Shown here in pieces: positions 1 through 8,721 of a DNA stretch of 64,000 nucleotides (position 1 is the stretch's first letter; each line of letters begins with the position of its first letter). Under the pieces are notes generated by a model, which saw nothing but the letters and a program-made list of their open reading frames with translations, was not told where the DNA came from and searched no databases. A program made the position numbers and the translations under genes. The stretch is taken from contig JADJXN010000004.1 in NCBI GenBank assembly GCA_016715815.1, positions 1-64,000 of the forward strand, given 5' to 3'. The DNA comes from Oligoflexia bacterium. GTDB taxonomy: Bacteria; Bdellovibrionota; Bdellovibrionia; JABDDW01.

Positions 1-57
1 GGGTAAAAATCACAAGAGGGTTAAAAAACTCTATTAATTCAAATTGGGGAAAACATA

Positions 58-957
58 ATGAAGCCGCTACGAACAGATGCTTTAAAAAAAGGAAAGGATG
101 TTTTGTTGGCATTGAAACAATATGGGCCGTTAACGCGTAAGACATTGCAGCTAGTTGTACCAACCATCAAAGATGAAAGAAACTTTCGCAGAACTTTGGC
201 TCGTCTAAGCGAAAAATCTCTTATTCAAAAGAGATATGAATTAATTAACGGTGCCAAGGGAACAATCTATCAACTTAATCAAGATTTACATTTTAGAAAC
301 ATTTTATCCCAACTATTAGAATGTCAACCAGACGATTTAAAACAGAGAGAATTTAGGTAGAGAGATATTTCATGAGCAATTTTGTGCTTCATTAGCCTAT
401 TTATTATCACAAACATATCCTTCTGCTGCCGTCATTAGGGATTTTCAGTTATTAAAAGATCTGCGCATAAAAAACATTTTGCCAGACCTTGATAAAGCAG
501 AAGCAGTGAAGCCCGATGTGGTTGTTTTGCTTCCTGAAGGCGATGGAAATGTAACAACAACAATTGCTTTTGAGTTTGAACGTAGTAGCAAAGCAAAAGA
601 TAGATTATTTAATAAATTGAAAATTTATGCATCTAACTCTCGACTAGATGGTGTCATGTTGCTTCAGAGGGGAAAATTATTTCCAACTTAAAACAAATTT
701 ATGAAGACCGGGTGTTGGATCGAGCACTGAGAATAAAACATTATGGATCAAATTTTTTGCTTTGCGGTTTGATGTCTTCAGACATTAATAAGACTTTGAG
801 CTTATGTGTTAATTCCAAACTTCAAAATGTTAATTTGTATAGCTGGATTGACACTTTGAGAAAAACCATTGAATACAATAGACGCGATTATTTATTTAAA
901 TTGGTACCCTTGGGAGGGGTGGCAGAAAAAAATCAAAAAAGAAGTGTAAATAGCTAA
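58..957 (+). pseudogene. frameshifted winged-helix / replication-relaxation-like gene
   Basis: One coding region can be read across three frames. Residues 1-100 (58-360) look like a winged-helix domain. The reading then continues in a second frame through about 361-691, with a segment KPDVVVLL followed by AFEFERS and a K..Y helix, and returns to the first frame for 690-957. The PD...ExE...K pattern after a winged helix is what is seen in replication-relaxation-like proteins of mobile elements; this family call is inference. Two frameshifts, near 340-358 and 660-680, break it. It lies next to a broken excisionase and integrase, so it is probably cargo or replication machinery of the same element. 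Sequencing error is an alternative to decay. Confidence 0.5.
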
Positions 958-970
958 TATTATTAAAACC

Positions 971-1091
971 GCCCGCCTTTGCCCCAACTCTAAAGCTTCC
1001 TGAACTACTTACCATCTACATTACTAAAGTAATGTTGTATTTCATACATCGATAGTAAGTAGTCAGGAAGACGTAAGGGGCGGCGGCGGGC
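971..1091. repeat. large nested palindrome with two inner hairpins
   Basis: The outer arms are 971-985 and 1077-1091, with 13 of 15 positions complementary. A second stem pairs 996-1012 with 1055-1070 and has a single bulged base. Inside this stem are two small hairpins: 1018-1024 with 1029-1035 (7 bp, loop TAAA) and 1036-1040 with 1044-1048 (5 bp, loop TTC). The whole could fold as a cruciform or a branched single strand. A TATAAT box at 1093-1098 sits just outside the right arm and could drive the excisionase-like gene starting at 1111. The position between element genes suggests a recombination, replication or regulatory site. Confidence 0.75.
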
Positions 1092-1110
1092 ATATAATAG
1101 GGGGTAGAGG

Positions 1111-1412
1111 ATGGATCAAAAGGTCCTGGAGAAATCTACCACTGAGACAACTGGAAAAGGATACAGAAGTGAGGTAAATTGTAGTCAAAATAAGTTGCCT
1201 GCAAATGAGCAGGGCTTGAAATTGATCTTTGAAAACTTAATATGGTTAAACTCACGGGAAGCGGCGGATTATCTGCGGCTTTCCTCTGTGAAAACGTTAA
1301 GGGTACTGGTATGTCAACGAGAGTTCCTTTCTATAAACTAGGAAGAAGTCTTCGTTTCAAGAGATTGGAGTTAGATCGTTTATTGGATGCCTCTAGAAAC
1401 GGAGGAGTTTAA
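1111..1412 (+). pseudogene. frameshifted excisionase / MerR-type DNA-binding protein
   Basis: The N-terminal 45 residues are unremarkable. From about residue 46 the sequence WLNSREAADYLRLS matches the helix-turn-helix of excisionase-family proteins. The first frame stops at 1341, but a second frame continues VPFYKLGRSLRFKRLELD and ends at 1412, which is the usual second half of this domain (P.YK.G...RF....LD). A single frameshift near 1310-1325 therefore splits one gene. The stop codon at 1410-1412 abuts the integrase start at 1413, as in many excisionase-integrase pairs. Function would be directing excision by the integrase and perhaps repressing its own promoter. Confidence 0.7.
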
Positions 1413-2565
1413 ATGGCGATTTTAACCTATGTTCTCAATGATGAAACTCTTTATAGAGTTCGTGTTCAAATGCGTAGCACCCGCTTTCCATCAATAAGAT
1501 TTTCTGAGCAAGAATCTGGAATTAAAACAGAGTCTGAAGCAAAGAAAATTGAATCACGCTTTCAAAAAGAGGGCGAGCGTTGGATATCTGACAAAGAACT
1601 GCAACGACGCGTCTCAGGACTCAACTGGGGCGAAGTGCTTGATCAATGGTATCAGGCACAATCAAGTGTGCGAGTTCATTTTGGAAGCATATCTCAGACG
1701 GGCTTAGATGATTATTACGGTGGATTGAAAAAGTGGATGTGCCGATTTCAATTTACTCCTTGCGCTGACATCACTTCCCTCCATTTAATGGAGGTCTTTA
1801 ATGAGATGTCAGTTAAAGGAATTTCAATTGGACATCGCAAAAAAATGCGACGAAATATCAAATCTGTATTTGATTTTGGAATTAAAAATGGATTGATAAG
1901 TTCGGCAAAAAATCCAGCTTACGATTTGGTTTAAAAAGCATGGTGAAGACAAGAAGCCAGAAATTCTCACAATTGGAGAGATAAGGACTCTTGTTCGACT
2001 AGCTTTTGAACAAAACCATGAATGGCGCCATATTTGGGCGCTCGCTTTGATGACAGGTATGAGGAATGGTGAGTTGTTTGCTCTAAGATGGTCAGACATC
2101 GACTGGGAAAATAAACTCATCACTGTGTCCAAAGCATACAATTGTCGTAAGCGGGAAATTTCATCCACTAAAGCAGGCTACTGGCGTGATGTACCGATGA
2201 GCCAAGATTGCGTTAAACTTTTAATTGAGCTTAAGCAAACCACTGGCAACCAGGAATTTATTCTTCCAAGGTTGTCAAATTGGCACAAAGGTATTCAAGC
2301 AAAGGTTTTAAGAACTTTTTGTTTGGAAAATAAGATTACGTCAATACGCTTTCACACACTTCGTGCCTGTTTTGGAACACAACTTTTGCGACAGGGAGTC
2401 CCTTCAGCAGTATTAATGAAAATTGCTGGCTGGAAGGATCTAAAGACGATGCAACATTATATTCGTCTGGCTAGAGTAGAGGTCGCAGGAGCTACTGACA
2501 AGCTGACAATTTTGCCACCAGAGGAAATTGCAGCAAATGTTGTTTCATTCAGACCAAGAAGTTAG
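1413..2565 (+). pseudogene. frameshifted tyrosine recombinase (phage-type integrase)
   Basis: The start ATG follows a strong GGAGGAG at 1401-1407. The N-terminal part (1413-1934) carries the arm-binding and core-binding region. After a frameshift near 1932, in a TTTAAAAA run, the reading continues to 2565 with the catalytic domain: Arg in TGMRNGELFALRW, the HTLR box, GW, and Tyr in MQHYIRL. All visible catalytic residues are present, so only the frame change disables it. The normal role is site-specific integration and excision, usually at a site immediately beyond the gene, where a core-like palindrome (2640-2664) and repeated TTGCCCCA motifs are found. Confidence 0.85.
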
Positions 2566-2591
2566 CGGGTGTTAGTGAATATTAATTCAGT

Positions 2592-2664
2592 TTGCCCCAT
2601 CCTTGCCCCACGTTTGTTTAACCTGTTAAGATTACTTGGGGAATCGAACCAAGGTTCCGATTCC
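2592..2664. other. candidate attachment region of the integrase
   Basis: TTGCCCCA occurs at 2592-2599 and 2603-2610, and again at 979-986 upstream of the excisionase. An imperfect palindrome of 11 bp per arm lies at 2640-2664 (GGAATCGAACC, then AA, then GGTT-C-CGATTCC). Tyrosine integrases bind short directly repeated arm sites and an inverted core pair, and the core often sits just past the integrase gene. The arrangement fits but no second att copy is visible here, so the call is inference. Confidence 0.35.
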
Positions 2665-2675
2665 ACCAACTGGTA

Positions 2676-2742
2676 TATTCCGGGGACATCCTTTACACTT
2701 TATTCCGGGCACATAGTTTACACTTTGGGCATTCACACTTTG
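2676..2742. repeat. tandem 25-nt repeats, probable insertion-sequence end
   Basis: Two adjacent 25-nt units, 2676-2700 and 2701-2725, differ at only three positions. Each begins TATTCCGGG and ends TTTACACTT. A shorter degenerate third copy may follow to 2742. Read on the minus strand the units give GTGTAAA..ATGT..CCCGGAATA, which resembles the multiple transposase-binding repeats at ends of IS21-like elements. That comparison is from memory. No transposase gene is left beside it. Confidence 0.55.
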
Positions 2743-2873
2743 ACATCAAGGAGGGTGTTGGACACCGCTATTCACGCAGCTTTATGATTACTTCCTCTGA
2801 ACTGTATCTCTTGCCTCTGGACATAAATGCCTCCTCCTTCTGTAGCTTTTACCACAGTTTATTCAGACTCTAC

Positions 2874-2931
2874 CTGGACTAGTTTTTGGGGGAGGGGGTC
2901 ACATTGACCTTCCCCCCAAAAACAGTACCAG
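2874..2931. repeat. near-perfect 27-bp inverted repeat
   Basis: CTGGACTAGTTTTTGGGGG on the left pairs with a right arm ending CCCCCCAAAAACAGTACCAG, the arms extending to TCA/TGA around a CAT centre, with a few mismatches. It sits 56 nt beyond the 3' end of nrdJ. It could act as a transcription barrier for nrdJ, but the length and the neighbouring repeats suggest it is also an insertion-sequence end. The stretch 2566-2986 holds only this, the tandem repeats and the candidate attachment region; no gene is seen. Confidence 0.65.
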
Positions 2932-2986
2932 TTTAAATTGGAGAGACGCTATGTCATACTAGAGCTTAAAAGGGGGAAGATCACAA

Positions 2987-5572
2987 CTACTCGCACTTGC
3001 TTCCGCCACAATCCATACATACAAAGCAACCTTCTTGTAGTTTTAAATTATTGCTGCCACAGCTAGAGCACTTAATAACAGTGATCTTGGTGATATATGT
3101 TTTAAGTGTTCTGCCAATAGCCTTTGCAAACGAATTTATAGTTCCCTCGCTTTTAATAAGTTGTGAAACTATAAATTCGATATCAGCACCATGGCGTAGC
3201 GATGTAGAAATCAACCGAGTCAAAGATTCCTGTTCATCAGATTCGAAAAATTTTCTGATATCTGTCAGAACCCATCCATCTGTAGTTTCTAAGTTGTAAA
3301 CTCCAGATTTTTCTTTGACAAGTTTCCCTTTTTTTAACTCCAGCGGAAGATGCAAACTGCTTTGTTTCATGGCGAAAATTTCATATGGATCTTTGCCAAG
3401 CAGGCCAACCAAAACCACCCATTTTTTTCCAGAACTGGTGATTTGATGAATATCGCAATCCAAAGATTTGGGTCGTGCAATAGCTTTGGTTCGGGGAATT
3501 CCTTCGCCGGCCTCGACAGAGCTAGAAGTTGAAGACAAAACTGTCGTCATCGTGCCTTCACGATAGGATGTGCAGCCTTTGATTGTCCCAGTTTTGTAAA
3601 CTTCAGCGTAAAGACGTTTAAAATCATCAAAAGGATAGTCATTAGGAATATTCACAGTTTTTGACATGGCTGAATCGATGTATTTTGAAAGTACACTCAT
3701 GGTTTTTACATGGTCATCAATATTTAATTCGAAAGCTGTCGCGGCCCAATCTGCATTCGAGTCCCATGTTTTATTTTGCTCGTGAAATCGAACTGCGTAA
3801 TCACGAATTCGGGTTTCTTTCAGCAAACCACGAGAAGCATCTATTTTATAAATTTCATTATTAAAAGTGGTAATTAATAAATTTTCATTTCCTTCAGTGG
3901 TCCACTGCCATTTGACATCACTGCTGACTTTTAATGTCTTGGCTTCCCAGTTGATATGTTTAGGAAGCTCCAAGCCATCTGGAGGATAGGGTTGAATCAC
4001 AGTGCGAGTGTAATTAGCCATGAAAATGGGCTCTAGGCCGCCAGATACATTATTGGCAAATACCGAGCTGTTTCCAGTGGGCTGAATAGAAAGCAAGTGA
4101 CTGTTACGAATTCCGTATTGGGAAATTAATTCGGTTGTCTCTTGATTTAGATTTCGGATGAACTTCCCCTTTAAATATTTTTCCTTATTAAAAAGCGGGA
4201 AGGCGCCTTTTTCTTTAGCTAGCAGAGCCGAAGATTTATATGCCTCGTTCATGATAAAAGTACTTAAATCTTCAGTCAGTTTTAGTGCCTTATCCGAACC
4301 ATAGCGCACCTTCATCATCATTAGTGCCGATCCATAACCTAAAATGCCAAGGCCGATGCGGCGTTTTTGTTTCAAGCTTTCTTTTTGTTCTGGCAATGGA
4401 ACTAAAGTCTTATCATTGACGTTATCCATAAAGCGAACTGCCGTACGAATGGTTTCCTTTAATTTTGCATAATCCCAGCCTTGGTTTTTACTGTCCACAA
4501 ACTGAGTCAAATTCAGCGAGCCCAACAAGCAGCATCCACCCACCGGTAAAACTTGTTCACCACAGGGGTTGGTGGCGTTGATGTGTTCAATATAGTAAAG
4601 GTTGTTAAGACGATTGATGGTGTCTATAAATAAAACGCCAGGCTCGTTGCGGTTGTAAGTTGATTTCATAATCAAATCCCACAATTCGTTGGCATCAGTA
4701 AATGTTTTATAAACTTTTGTAGGTAGACCCCGGGCTTTCCAAGTGGCAAGGTTTCCATCCCAGGATTTGCGATAATCAACTTTGGCCTGCTCGTGATCGG
4801 GGAATTCTAAATGCCAAGGTTGCTTTTTTTCCACCGCCTGCATAAAGGCATCAGACACAAGAACAGACATGTTAAACTTAGTTAGTTGTCCTGGGGTTTG
4901 CTTTGCTGTAATGAATTCTTCAATGTCCGGATGCCAGACAGACATAGTGACCATCTGTGCCCCTTTGCGAATTTTCTTTTTTCCTTTGCTCTCAGTCTTT
5001 TTTAACCCGCTACCGGCTGTGATCACCGAGCTTTGAGTATCCCACATTTCTAGTAGTTTAACTGCACCGGGGGAGTCCCCACCAATACCATCGACGCAGG
5101 CCCCGCGTGGGCGAAGTACGTCAGCGCAAAAGCCATAGCCACCTTCGGATTTAAGAATCAGGGCCTGGCGTTTAAGTTCGTCCATGATGCTTTCCATAGA
5201 GTCCTGGTTTTCGCCACGAAAGCCACTGACAAAACAGTTAATGTAAGTTGTACCTTTTAGACCAGTGCCGGCGTTGGATGTGATTCTACCGCCTGGTACA
5301 AATTTAAAATCCTCGAGGATATCTAAAAATTTATCAGTCCAGTACTCTTGTTGAGAGGGTTCCTCTACAGAGGCTATATCACGAGCAATTGCCATATGGC
5401 GATCATTGATATCGTTTTCCCCTGGATACTTATAAGTAAGATCAAAAATTTCTTCTGAAAAAGAATCATTGAACTTCGTATTTCTTTTACGTGCTTTAAT
5501 TTTTGCTAAAGCTTGGCTATGTGTTTTACTGGCCTCGATGTTGCTGTGGCTTTTGTTGGTATCTAGCTGCAT
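2987..5572 (-). CDS. nrdJ: adenosylcobalamin-dependent (class II) ribonucleotide reductase
   Basis: This 861-residue enzyme reduces ribonucleotides to deoxyribonucleotides using a cobalamin-derived thiyl radical, so it does not need oxygen. The barrel shows a conserved Cys in TYINC (about 113) and the NPCGEQ active-site loop at 335-340. Residues 837-861 form a Cys-rich tail with CSSCG and CMDCGG, a zinc-ribbon ending typical of the longer NrdJ proteins. The start is supported by GAGGGGGG a few bases upstream. A TTGTCA/TTTATT promoter may precede it. No NrdR box or cobalamin riboswitch was recognised in the leader. It is single-gene, with repeat debris beyond its 3' end. Confidence 0.95.
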   Translation of the reverse strand: MQLDTNKSHSNIEASKTHSQALAKIKARKRNTKFNDSFSEEIFDLTYKYPGENDINDRHMAIARDIASVEEPSQQEYWTDKFLDILEDFKFVPGGRITSNAGTGLKGTTYINCFVSGFRGENQDSMESIMDELKRQALILKSEGGYGFCADVLRPRGACVDGIGGDSPGAVKLLEMWDTQSSVITAGSGLKKTESKGKKKIRKGAQMVTMSVWHPDIEEFITAKQTPGQLTKFNMSVLVSDAFMQAVEKKQPWHLEFPDHEQAKVDYRKSWDGNLATWKARGLPTKVYKTFTDANELWDLIMKSTYNRNEPGVLFIDTINRLNNLYYIEHINATNPCGEQVLPVGGCCLLGSLNLTQFVDSKNQGWDYAKLKETIRTAVRFMDNVNDKTLVPLPEQKESLKQKRRIGLGILGYGSALMMMKVRYGSDKALKLTEDLSTFIMNEAYKSSALLAKEKGAFPLFNKEKYLKGKFIRNLNQETTELISQYGIRNSHLLSIQPTGNSSVFANNVSGGLEPIFMANYTRTVIQPYPPDGLELPKHINWEAKTLKVSSDVKWQWTTEGNENLLITTFNNEIYKIDASRGLLKETRIRDYAVRFHEQNKTWDSNADWAATAFELNIDDHVKTMSVLSKYIDSAMSKTVNIPNDYPFDDFKRLYAEVYKTGTIKGCTSYREGTMTTVLSSTSSSVEAGEGIPRTKAIARPKSLDCDIHQITSSGKKWVVLVGLLGKDPYEIFAMKQSSLHLPLELKKGKLVKEKSGVYNLETTDGWVLTDIRKFFESDEQESLTRLISTSLRHGADIEFIVSQLIKSEGTINSFAKAIGRTLKTYITKITVIKCSSCGSNNLKLQEGCFVCMDCGGSKCE

Positions 5573-5588
5573 CTCTATCCCCCCTCAG

Positions 5589-5617
5589 AATAAATGCTTA
5601 AAAATATTTAATGACAA
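5589..5617 (-). promoter_or_regulatory. candidate nrdJ promoter
   Basis: On the minus strand TTGTCA (5612-5617) and TTTATT (5589-5594) are separated by 17 bases and would start transcription about 10 bases before nrdJ. The rest of the 314-base gap 5573-5886 shows only AT-rich sequence, a weak GC-rich hairpin near 5700-5725, and presumably the promoter of the gene at 5887. No small gene was found in it. Confidence 0.3.
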
Positions 5618-5886
5618 GGGGCGGTTTTTGGCAACGACAAAGGTCAGGTATTTTTAAGCAAGCCTGATCTAAATCATAAATTTGGCGCAAAACTTAGCGG
5701 CCGCGTCAGGCTGCGGCACAGACGTGTATTAGAAATCTATGATAAGGATCACATCACTTTTTTTATAAGAGCCAAAGTTTTAATTTTTTCTTTGAATGAA
5801 TGTTGAATCCATTTACAATTTTTAGTGTTCAACAGACCAAATAAAATTACTGTTATTGATTCATAAGAGGGAAAATTGAGGTATAT

Positions 5887-6420
5887 ATGAAAAAACTTGC
5901 TGTTAACCTTTTAATATTAGCCCTTCCCTGGTTAGCCCAGGGGGGGCAAGCTGAAAATGGCTACAAAAATTTTGAATCTGTTTTTAGAACGGGGTCCTTT
6001 CCGGAAGTGATTACTCAGCTAGAAACAGGATGGTATTCTGGTCGTTGCTATACGCGCAGCGAGCCTAAGATTGAAAAAGCCGGGGTGCTGGTGGTTATTC
6101 ATGAATCACATGGAACAAAAATCATTGTGCCAGCAGGAAGTTTAAGGTCAGAGCCAGATTACTTTGATGAAATCAGTGGCGATAAGTACGACTTTTTTCG
6201 TGAAGAAATTTACGAAAAAACCAATCCATATTCGTTTGCTCGGGATGGGGTTTTGTTAAGCCATTTGCACTACGGAATTTTAATTGGCACTTTACATGTG
6301 GTGCAGTTAAATCCGCAATTGCTGGGTTTAACCATGACTAACTTTGAAGAATCACCGCTGCTAGACAATAACTCTTATTTTTATTGCAAAATAAGCACTC
6401 GTAAGATTCGAGATCTATAG
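5887..6420 (+). CDS. exported protein of unknown function
   Basis: The 177-residue product begins with a clear signal peptide (MKKLAVNLLILALPWLAQG, cleavage near residue 22), so the mature part is periplasmic or beyond. No domain is recognised. Two mature Cys residues, in GRCYT and FYCKIS, could form a disulfide. The start follows GAGG at a suitable distance. It faces the PhnA-like gene convergently, with 84 bases between stops. Confidence 0.75.
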   Translation: MKKLAVNLLILALPWLAQGGQAENGYKNFESVFRTGSFPEVITQLETGWYSGRCYTRSEPKIEKAGVLVVIHESHGTKIIVPAGSLRSEPDYFDEISGDKYDFFREEIYEKTNPYSFARDGVLLSHLHYGILIGTLHVVQLNPQLLGLTMTNFEESPLLDNNSYFYCKISTRKIRDL

Positions 6421-6504
6421 ATTTTTTTGTGATTTATGTAAACCCTCTGCTCTATCTATCAGATCAAAAGTTATTTTATAACAAGCTTGTAAAGTTTTAT
6501 ACCG

Positions 6505-6867
6505 CTACTTAACTTTTTTTACCACTGAGCACTTTAAGTAAATAGATCCATACTCTGGTATTTTGCAAGAGATGTCGTGGCCATCAACAGGCTCATCAAG
6601 TAATTTAATATTTTTAACCTTGGTGCCAGACTTAATGGTATCTTTGCCAACTTTAAGATCTTTTACTGTTGTTACGGTGTCGCCATTTTGAAGCTGCACA
6701 CCGTTAGCATCTAAGTATTTATGTGTGGAGCGGGTGAGGCTTACAGTATCAATAGTAGTTTCTTGGGTGGTCCATTCAAAAAAGCACTCAGGGCAAATCC
6801 ATAAGTTGCCATCTTTATACCCGTATGGTGAATTACATTTAGGACAATTTTTGTTTTCTTCAGACAT
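6505..6867 (-). CDS. yjdM: PhnA/YjdM-family zinc-ribbon protein
   Basis: This is a small soluble protein of 120 residues. CPKC at 8-11 and CPEC at 25-28 form an N-terminal zinc ribbon, followed by the conserved C-terminal region DANGVQLQNGDTVTTVKDLKVG. That is the architecture of E. coli YjdM (PhnA), whose role is not settled despite the phosphonate name. The ATG at 6867 is chosen because it aligns with the family start MS...CPKC; an upstream in-frame ATG at 6906 would add 13 residues. It stands alone. Confidence 0.88.
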   Translation of the reverse strand: MSEENKNCPKCNSPYGYKDGNLWICPECFFEWTTQETTIDTVSLTRSTHKYLDANGVQLQNGDTVTTVKDLKVGKDTIKSGTKVKNIKLLDEPVDGHDISCKIPEYGSIYLKCSVVKKVK

Positions 6868-6984
6868 AATCAAACTATACTGCCCACTTTTACAAGTTGC
6901 GAGCAAATTTACTTAAAACTATCTATCTCACAGCACTGTCATAAATAATTTAAAAAGTTGGTGTTGTTAATACAAGAGGCGGAT

Positions 6985-8271
6985 TTAGCTTTTAACAAGT
7001 TTCATAAAATTATTAAGGCAGGATGAATGAGGTGTGTCAAATAATTCTAAAAAACGTCCCTGTTCGCCAAAGTGCTTTTGTAAATACTTTAAACGGGCAG
7101 AAAACTTTTTGATTTTTAAAGACCGTTCAAGCAAGGTTGCCCTTTGTCTAATTAAACTTTTTCTGTCGCTATCAAAAACAGTATAATCAGCCTCCTGATT
7201 TAATCCTTCAATTATAGTTTTTATGAGTTTGAGGTTATTTCTTTGAATTAAAAAATTAACAAAATTATCTGCATCTACCAGAGTATTTGGTAATGTTGTT
7301 GAAATAAAAAGTGGTGTTATGGTTTCGTAATCAACTCGTTTGATTGTGTCTGCTAATAGTATTTGACTTCCACGAATTTTGGGATGTTGCAATAGGGCGA
7401 CAAAAAATGCGGCAGAAAAATACCCCTTTTGGATAGATATTATTTCAGAAATAAGTTTGTAATGTGCATTTGATCTGCCGTCAGAGACAAGACGCCAAAG
7501 AAGAGCTGAGGCAAGAGCGTCGCCTCCATTTTTAACTTCATTAATAAAACTATGCTTTAATTTAATAATTTCACTCAATGAGATATAGGCTGGCGCCATA
7601 GACATATGTACAAAATCATCGGATTGATTTCTGAGCAAAGAAAAGTATTCATCTATAAAGTTAGGCTTTTTAATACGTGAAAATGCATGTAAAACAACCT
7701 TAAAAGTCTCCACTTCATTTTTGCTAAATTTATGCATTGAGAGTTTTTGAATAAAAAAATCTTTAAAATGAAAAAAGTATTTATGACGTAAAAGCTCAAT
7801 GATAAAAATGGATGTGGTGCCAGGATTTGTTAAAAGCAATAGCTGACTTAATTCTGAAATATTTTTGTTATCCATGGCGCTTAAAGCTGCGTCTTTATAT
7901 TTTTTGTATAATATGTATGAATTTATAGGATTGAAAATCATTTCCAGGCCAAAGGCATAGTCTTTAGAAAAAGTGTTTATTTCCTTGTCTGAGGGGGGCG
8001 ATTCAAAACCCATTTCAGCTAAATACTCATATGCCAACCTAATTTTAATAAATTTTTCCTCACCCTCCCTTTTCTGCTCTAATGCGACCCGATCAGGATG
8101 ATATTTCATTGCAAGCCTTCTAAAAGCCTTGGTAATTGTTATTTTGTCAGCCCCGGGGTAAACACCAAGAATTGAAATGGCATTTTTGTAGTTTAATAAC
8201 TCCTCAGAGGCGGCTAAGCTTACTGAGGCGACTAAGAAGACTAAGATAATGAGTTTAAATAAGGGGTTCAC
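6985..8271 (-). CDS. exported or membrane-anchored J-domain protein
   Basis: The 428-residue product starts with a hydrophobic signal sequence (residues 1-20, ending VSLAAS), followed at about 28-88 by a J-domain with HPD at 58-60 and a KIRLAYEYL helix. J-domains normally stimulate Hsp70 ATPase in the cytoplasm, so one behind a signal peptide is unusual. The remaining 330 residues are helical and repeat-like, with no family recognised. The start is a GTG without a clear ribosome-binding site, so the N-terminus is less certain. The upstream 176 bases lead to the divergent YggU-family gene. Confidence 0.78.
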   Translation of the reverse strand: MNPLFKLIILVFLVASVSLAASEELLNYKNAISILGVYPGADKITITKAFRRLAMKYHPDRVALEQKREGEEKFIKIRLAYEYLAEMGFESPPSDKEINTFSKDYAFGLEMIFNPINSYILYKKYKDAALSAMDNKNISELSQLLLLTNPGTTSIFIIELLRHKYFFHFKDFFIQKLSMHKFSKNEVETFKVVLHAFSRIKKPNFIDEYFSLLRNQSDDFVHMSMAPAYISLSEIIKLKHSFINEVKNGGDALASALLWRLVSDGRSNAHYKLISEIISIQKGYFSAAFFVALLQHPKIRGSQILLADTIKRVDYETITPLFISTTLPNTLVDADNFVNFLIQRNNLKLIKTIIEGLNQEADYTVFDSDRKSLIRQRATLLERSLKIKKFSARLKYLQKHFGEQGRFLELFDTPHSSCLNNFMKLVKS

Positions 8272-8447
8272 ACATATGAAAGTTGCAACAACTATGCAAG
8301 CTTATGGGCGATCTGGGCGGGCAGAGACTGTTAAATATTTTTACACAGGACTGAGTTTGGGGCTATATTAGTTGATGTAAACACTTTTGGGGTGAGCGGG
8401 TCTACTTCACGCAAAGACCATTGAAAAAGGCCAGTAGCTGAATAAAA

Positions 8448-8663
8448 ATGAAAATAACAGTGCAAGTAAAACCAAATTCTAAAAAAGAATCTGTAGAAAA
8501 GCTCCCCGATGGAACTTACATAGTTCGCGTGAATTGCCCTCCCATAGACGGTAGGGCCAATGAAAGAACGCAAGAAATGTTGGCTAGTTTGTTTAAATGC
8601 CCAAAAACCTCTATAACATTGGTCTCCGGGGCTAAGAGCAAAAGAAAGGTTTTTAGTTTATAA
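8448..8663 (+). CDS. DUF167/YggU-family protein
   Basis: A 71-residue protein with the family signatures VQVKPNSKKE, PPIDGRANE and LVSGAKSKRK, spanning nearly the entire YggU fold. The family is widespread and its biochemical role is not established. A reading frame on the opposite strand over the same bases has no homology signal and is ignored. Confidence 0.9.
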   Translation: MKITVQVKPNSKKESVEKLPDGTYIVRVNCPPIDGRANERTQEMLASLFKCPKTSITLVSGAKSKRKVFSL

Positions 8664-8721
8664 ACACTAGGATAGGTATGGGGCTATAAAGCCGTTCCCT
8701 TAAAATTCCGATAATTTAAGT

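Noticed and set aside
2638..2672. tRNA- or tmRNA-like 3' end (GGTTC..GATTCC, CACCA)
   Set aside because: The T-loop and stem cannot be paired at the right spacing on either strand, and no upstream cloverleaf is present. It is kept only as a possible attachment core.
5573..5886. cobalamin riboswitch or NrdR box in the nrdJ leader
   Set aside because: No B12-box-like sequence or paired 16-bp NrdR sites could be seen; only a plain promoter candidate is supported.
8277..8372. 31-codon frame starting near the J-domain gene start
   Set aside because: No ribosome-binding site, no composition signal, and it overlaps the promoter region of the opposite gene.
8331..8573. 80-codon minus-strand frame over the YggU gene
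   Set aside because: Antisense to a recognised gene, with no homology or export signal.
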